A stretch of DNA of 64,000 bases. Source: Osedax fenrisi. Its lineage: Eukaryota; Annelida; Polychaeta; Sabellida; Siboglinidae. Numbering within the stretch: the stretch's first letter is position 1; the number at the start of each line of letters is the position of its first letter. Location of the stretch: assembly GCA_964019155.1 (NCBI GenBank), contig OZ025244.1, positions 6,688,919 through 6,752,918 of the forward strand. Direction: 5' to 3'. Shown one piece after another: positions 63,800 to 64,000 of this stretch. A program made the position numbers and the translations under genes. The notes under the pieces were generated by a model. It was not told where the DNA came from, made no database searches, and worked only from the letters and a program-made list of their open reading frames with translations.

Positions 63800-64000
63800 A
63801 TGTGTGTGTGTATGTGTGTGTGTATGTGTGATGGTGCTATACTATCTGAACACGCGCGCATATGTGCATGCGTACATACGTGTGTATGGTCATGCGTACA
63901 TACCTGAGGATAAGCGTAGCTAGGATGCCCAGTGTAGGCAGAAGGAAGGTCTGGTTTCTTAGCGAGCACAGGCACGGTTATCCTTCCTTTAAACTGCGTG
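61854..64000 (-). CDS. Unrecognised gene, last two coding exons
   Basis: Exon 63,904 to beyond 64,000 reads TQFKGRITVPVLAKKPDLPS then AYTGHPSYAYPQ with donor CAG|GTATGT. Exon 61,854-61,955 reads GRTYAQDRQFPGNQAYVETS then LDAMLPSNRHRGY and stop TAG. The acceptor is CACACACAG at the end of an (AC)n tract. Both sides are phase 0. The tail is rich in Tyr, Pro and Gln without a nameable domain. Such tails are common in RNA-binding proteins, but that is only a compositional hint. The rest of the gene lies to the right. Confidence 0.75.
62185..62525. other. CpG- and ACGT-rich palindromic patch
   Basis: Dense ACGT/TACGTA words, GCGATCGCG near 62,193 and a full CRE-type TGACGTCA near 62,410, in otherwise AT-rich DNA inside the intron of the right-edge gene. 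It could be regulatory or a decayed palindromic element; no transcript start can be assigned. Confidence 0.45.
62735..63345 (+). pseudogene. LINE RT C-terminal remnant (CR1/L2-like)
   Basis: SLILPRLDYCHSCLYASSQS, INKLQCLHNSAIRFIFNIAK, SSLRTKLQWLP, and frame-broken PGYLANLL and FSIHAPTTGMISL blocks follow the normal order of the RT thumb and C-terminus. Confidence 0.88.
63751..63830. repeat. (GT)n microsatellite
   Basis: About 30 GT units with a few interruptions, in the intron of the right-edge gene. Confidence 0.95.
63904..64000 (-). CDS. Penultimate coding exon of the right-edge gene, cut by window end
   Basis: Open from the window edge; donor GTATGT at 63,902-63,903. Confidence 0.78.

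Noticed and set aside
1..64000. A defence system, prophage or biosynthetic cluster
   Set aside because: All genes are animal housekeeping genes with introns, plus transposable elements; no such system is supported.

Overview
The window is nuclear DNA of an invertebrate animal. It is strongly AT-rich, with spliced genes, GT-AG introns of about 0.2-7 kb, many (TA)n tracts, decayed non-LTR retrotransposons, tRNA-derived SINEs and small DNA transposons (hAT-like, Tigger-like, foldback). I cannot name the species. Exons stand out because they are much richer in G+C than their surroundings. All exon boundaries below come from reading splice sites and checking that codon phases join.

Left half (about 5.8-34.4 kb, minus strand): 17 phase-compatible exons of a SETD1/Set1-type histone H3K4 methyltransferase, the catalytic subunit of COMPASS. 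Visible parts are an N-terminal His/Pro/Gln-rich region, the conserved N-terminal block with its Asp-Pro-Arg motif, the RRM, a conserved mid-region helical block, a very large low-complexity exon (3,548 nt) and the start of the N-SET domain. The rest of N-SET and the SET/post-SET domains are not in the window and should lie to the left. A 5' first exon is also missing. The last visible exon ends in a splice donor contributed by a SINE flanked by an 18-bp target duplication. A CR1/L2-like LINE ORF occupies the far left (3-1709, plus strand).

Middle (34.4-43.8 kb): long AT-rich DNA with decayed LINEs, foldback elements and a nested palindrome. The unlocated first exons of SETD1 (leftward) and ARPC3 (rightward) should lie here, which makes a divergent arrangement.

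Right half: ARPC3 (Arp2/3 complex subunit 3, plus strand, six exons, 43,795-46,410) and CHMP4 (ESCRT-III Snf7 subunit, minus strand, five exons, 46,931-56,811; complete 221-codon frame) are convergent, with 520 bp between their stop codons. CHMP4 intron 1 holds a deleted hAT element, an inverted pair of hAT-like MITEs and a LINE remnant. Then come a broken second type of LINE (59.8-61.1 kb) and the last two coding exons of an unrecognised minus-strand gene (61,854 to beyond the window end).

The genes belong to separate housekeeping pathways (chromatin, actin, membrane remodelling); nothing suggests they act as one system. The less ordinary content is how mobile and simple repeats meet exon borders: a SINE-supplied splice donor, a (CCACTA)n tract directly after a donor, partial exon copies in introns, a MITE 33 bp from an acceptor, and a six-copy dispersed repeat with head-to-tail dimers.
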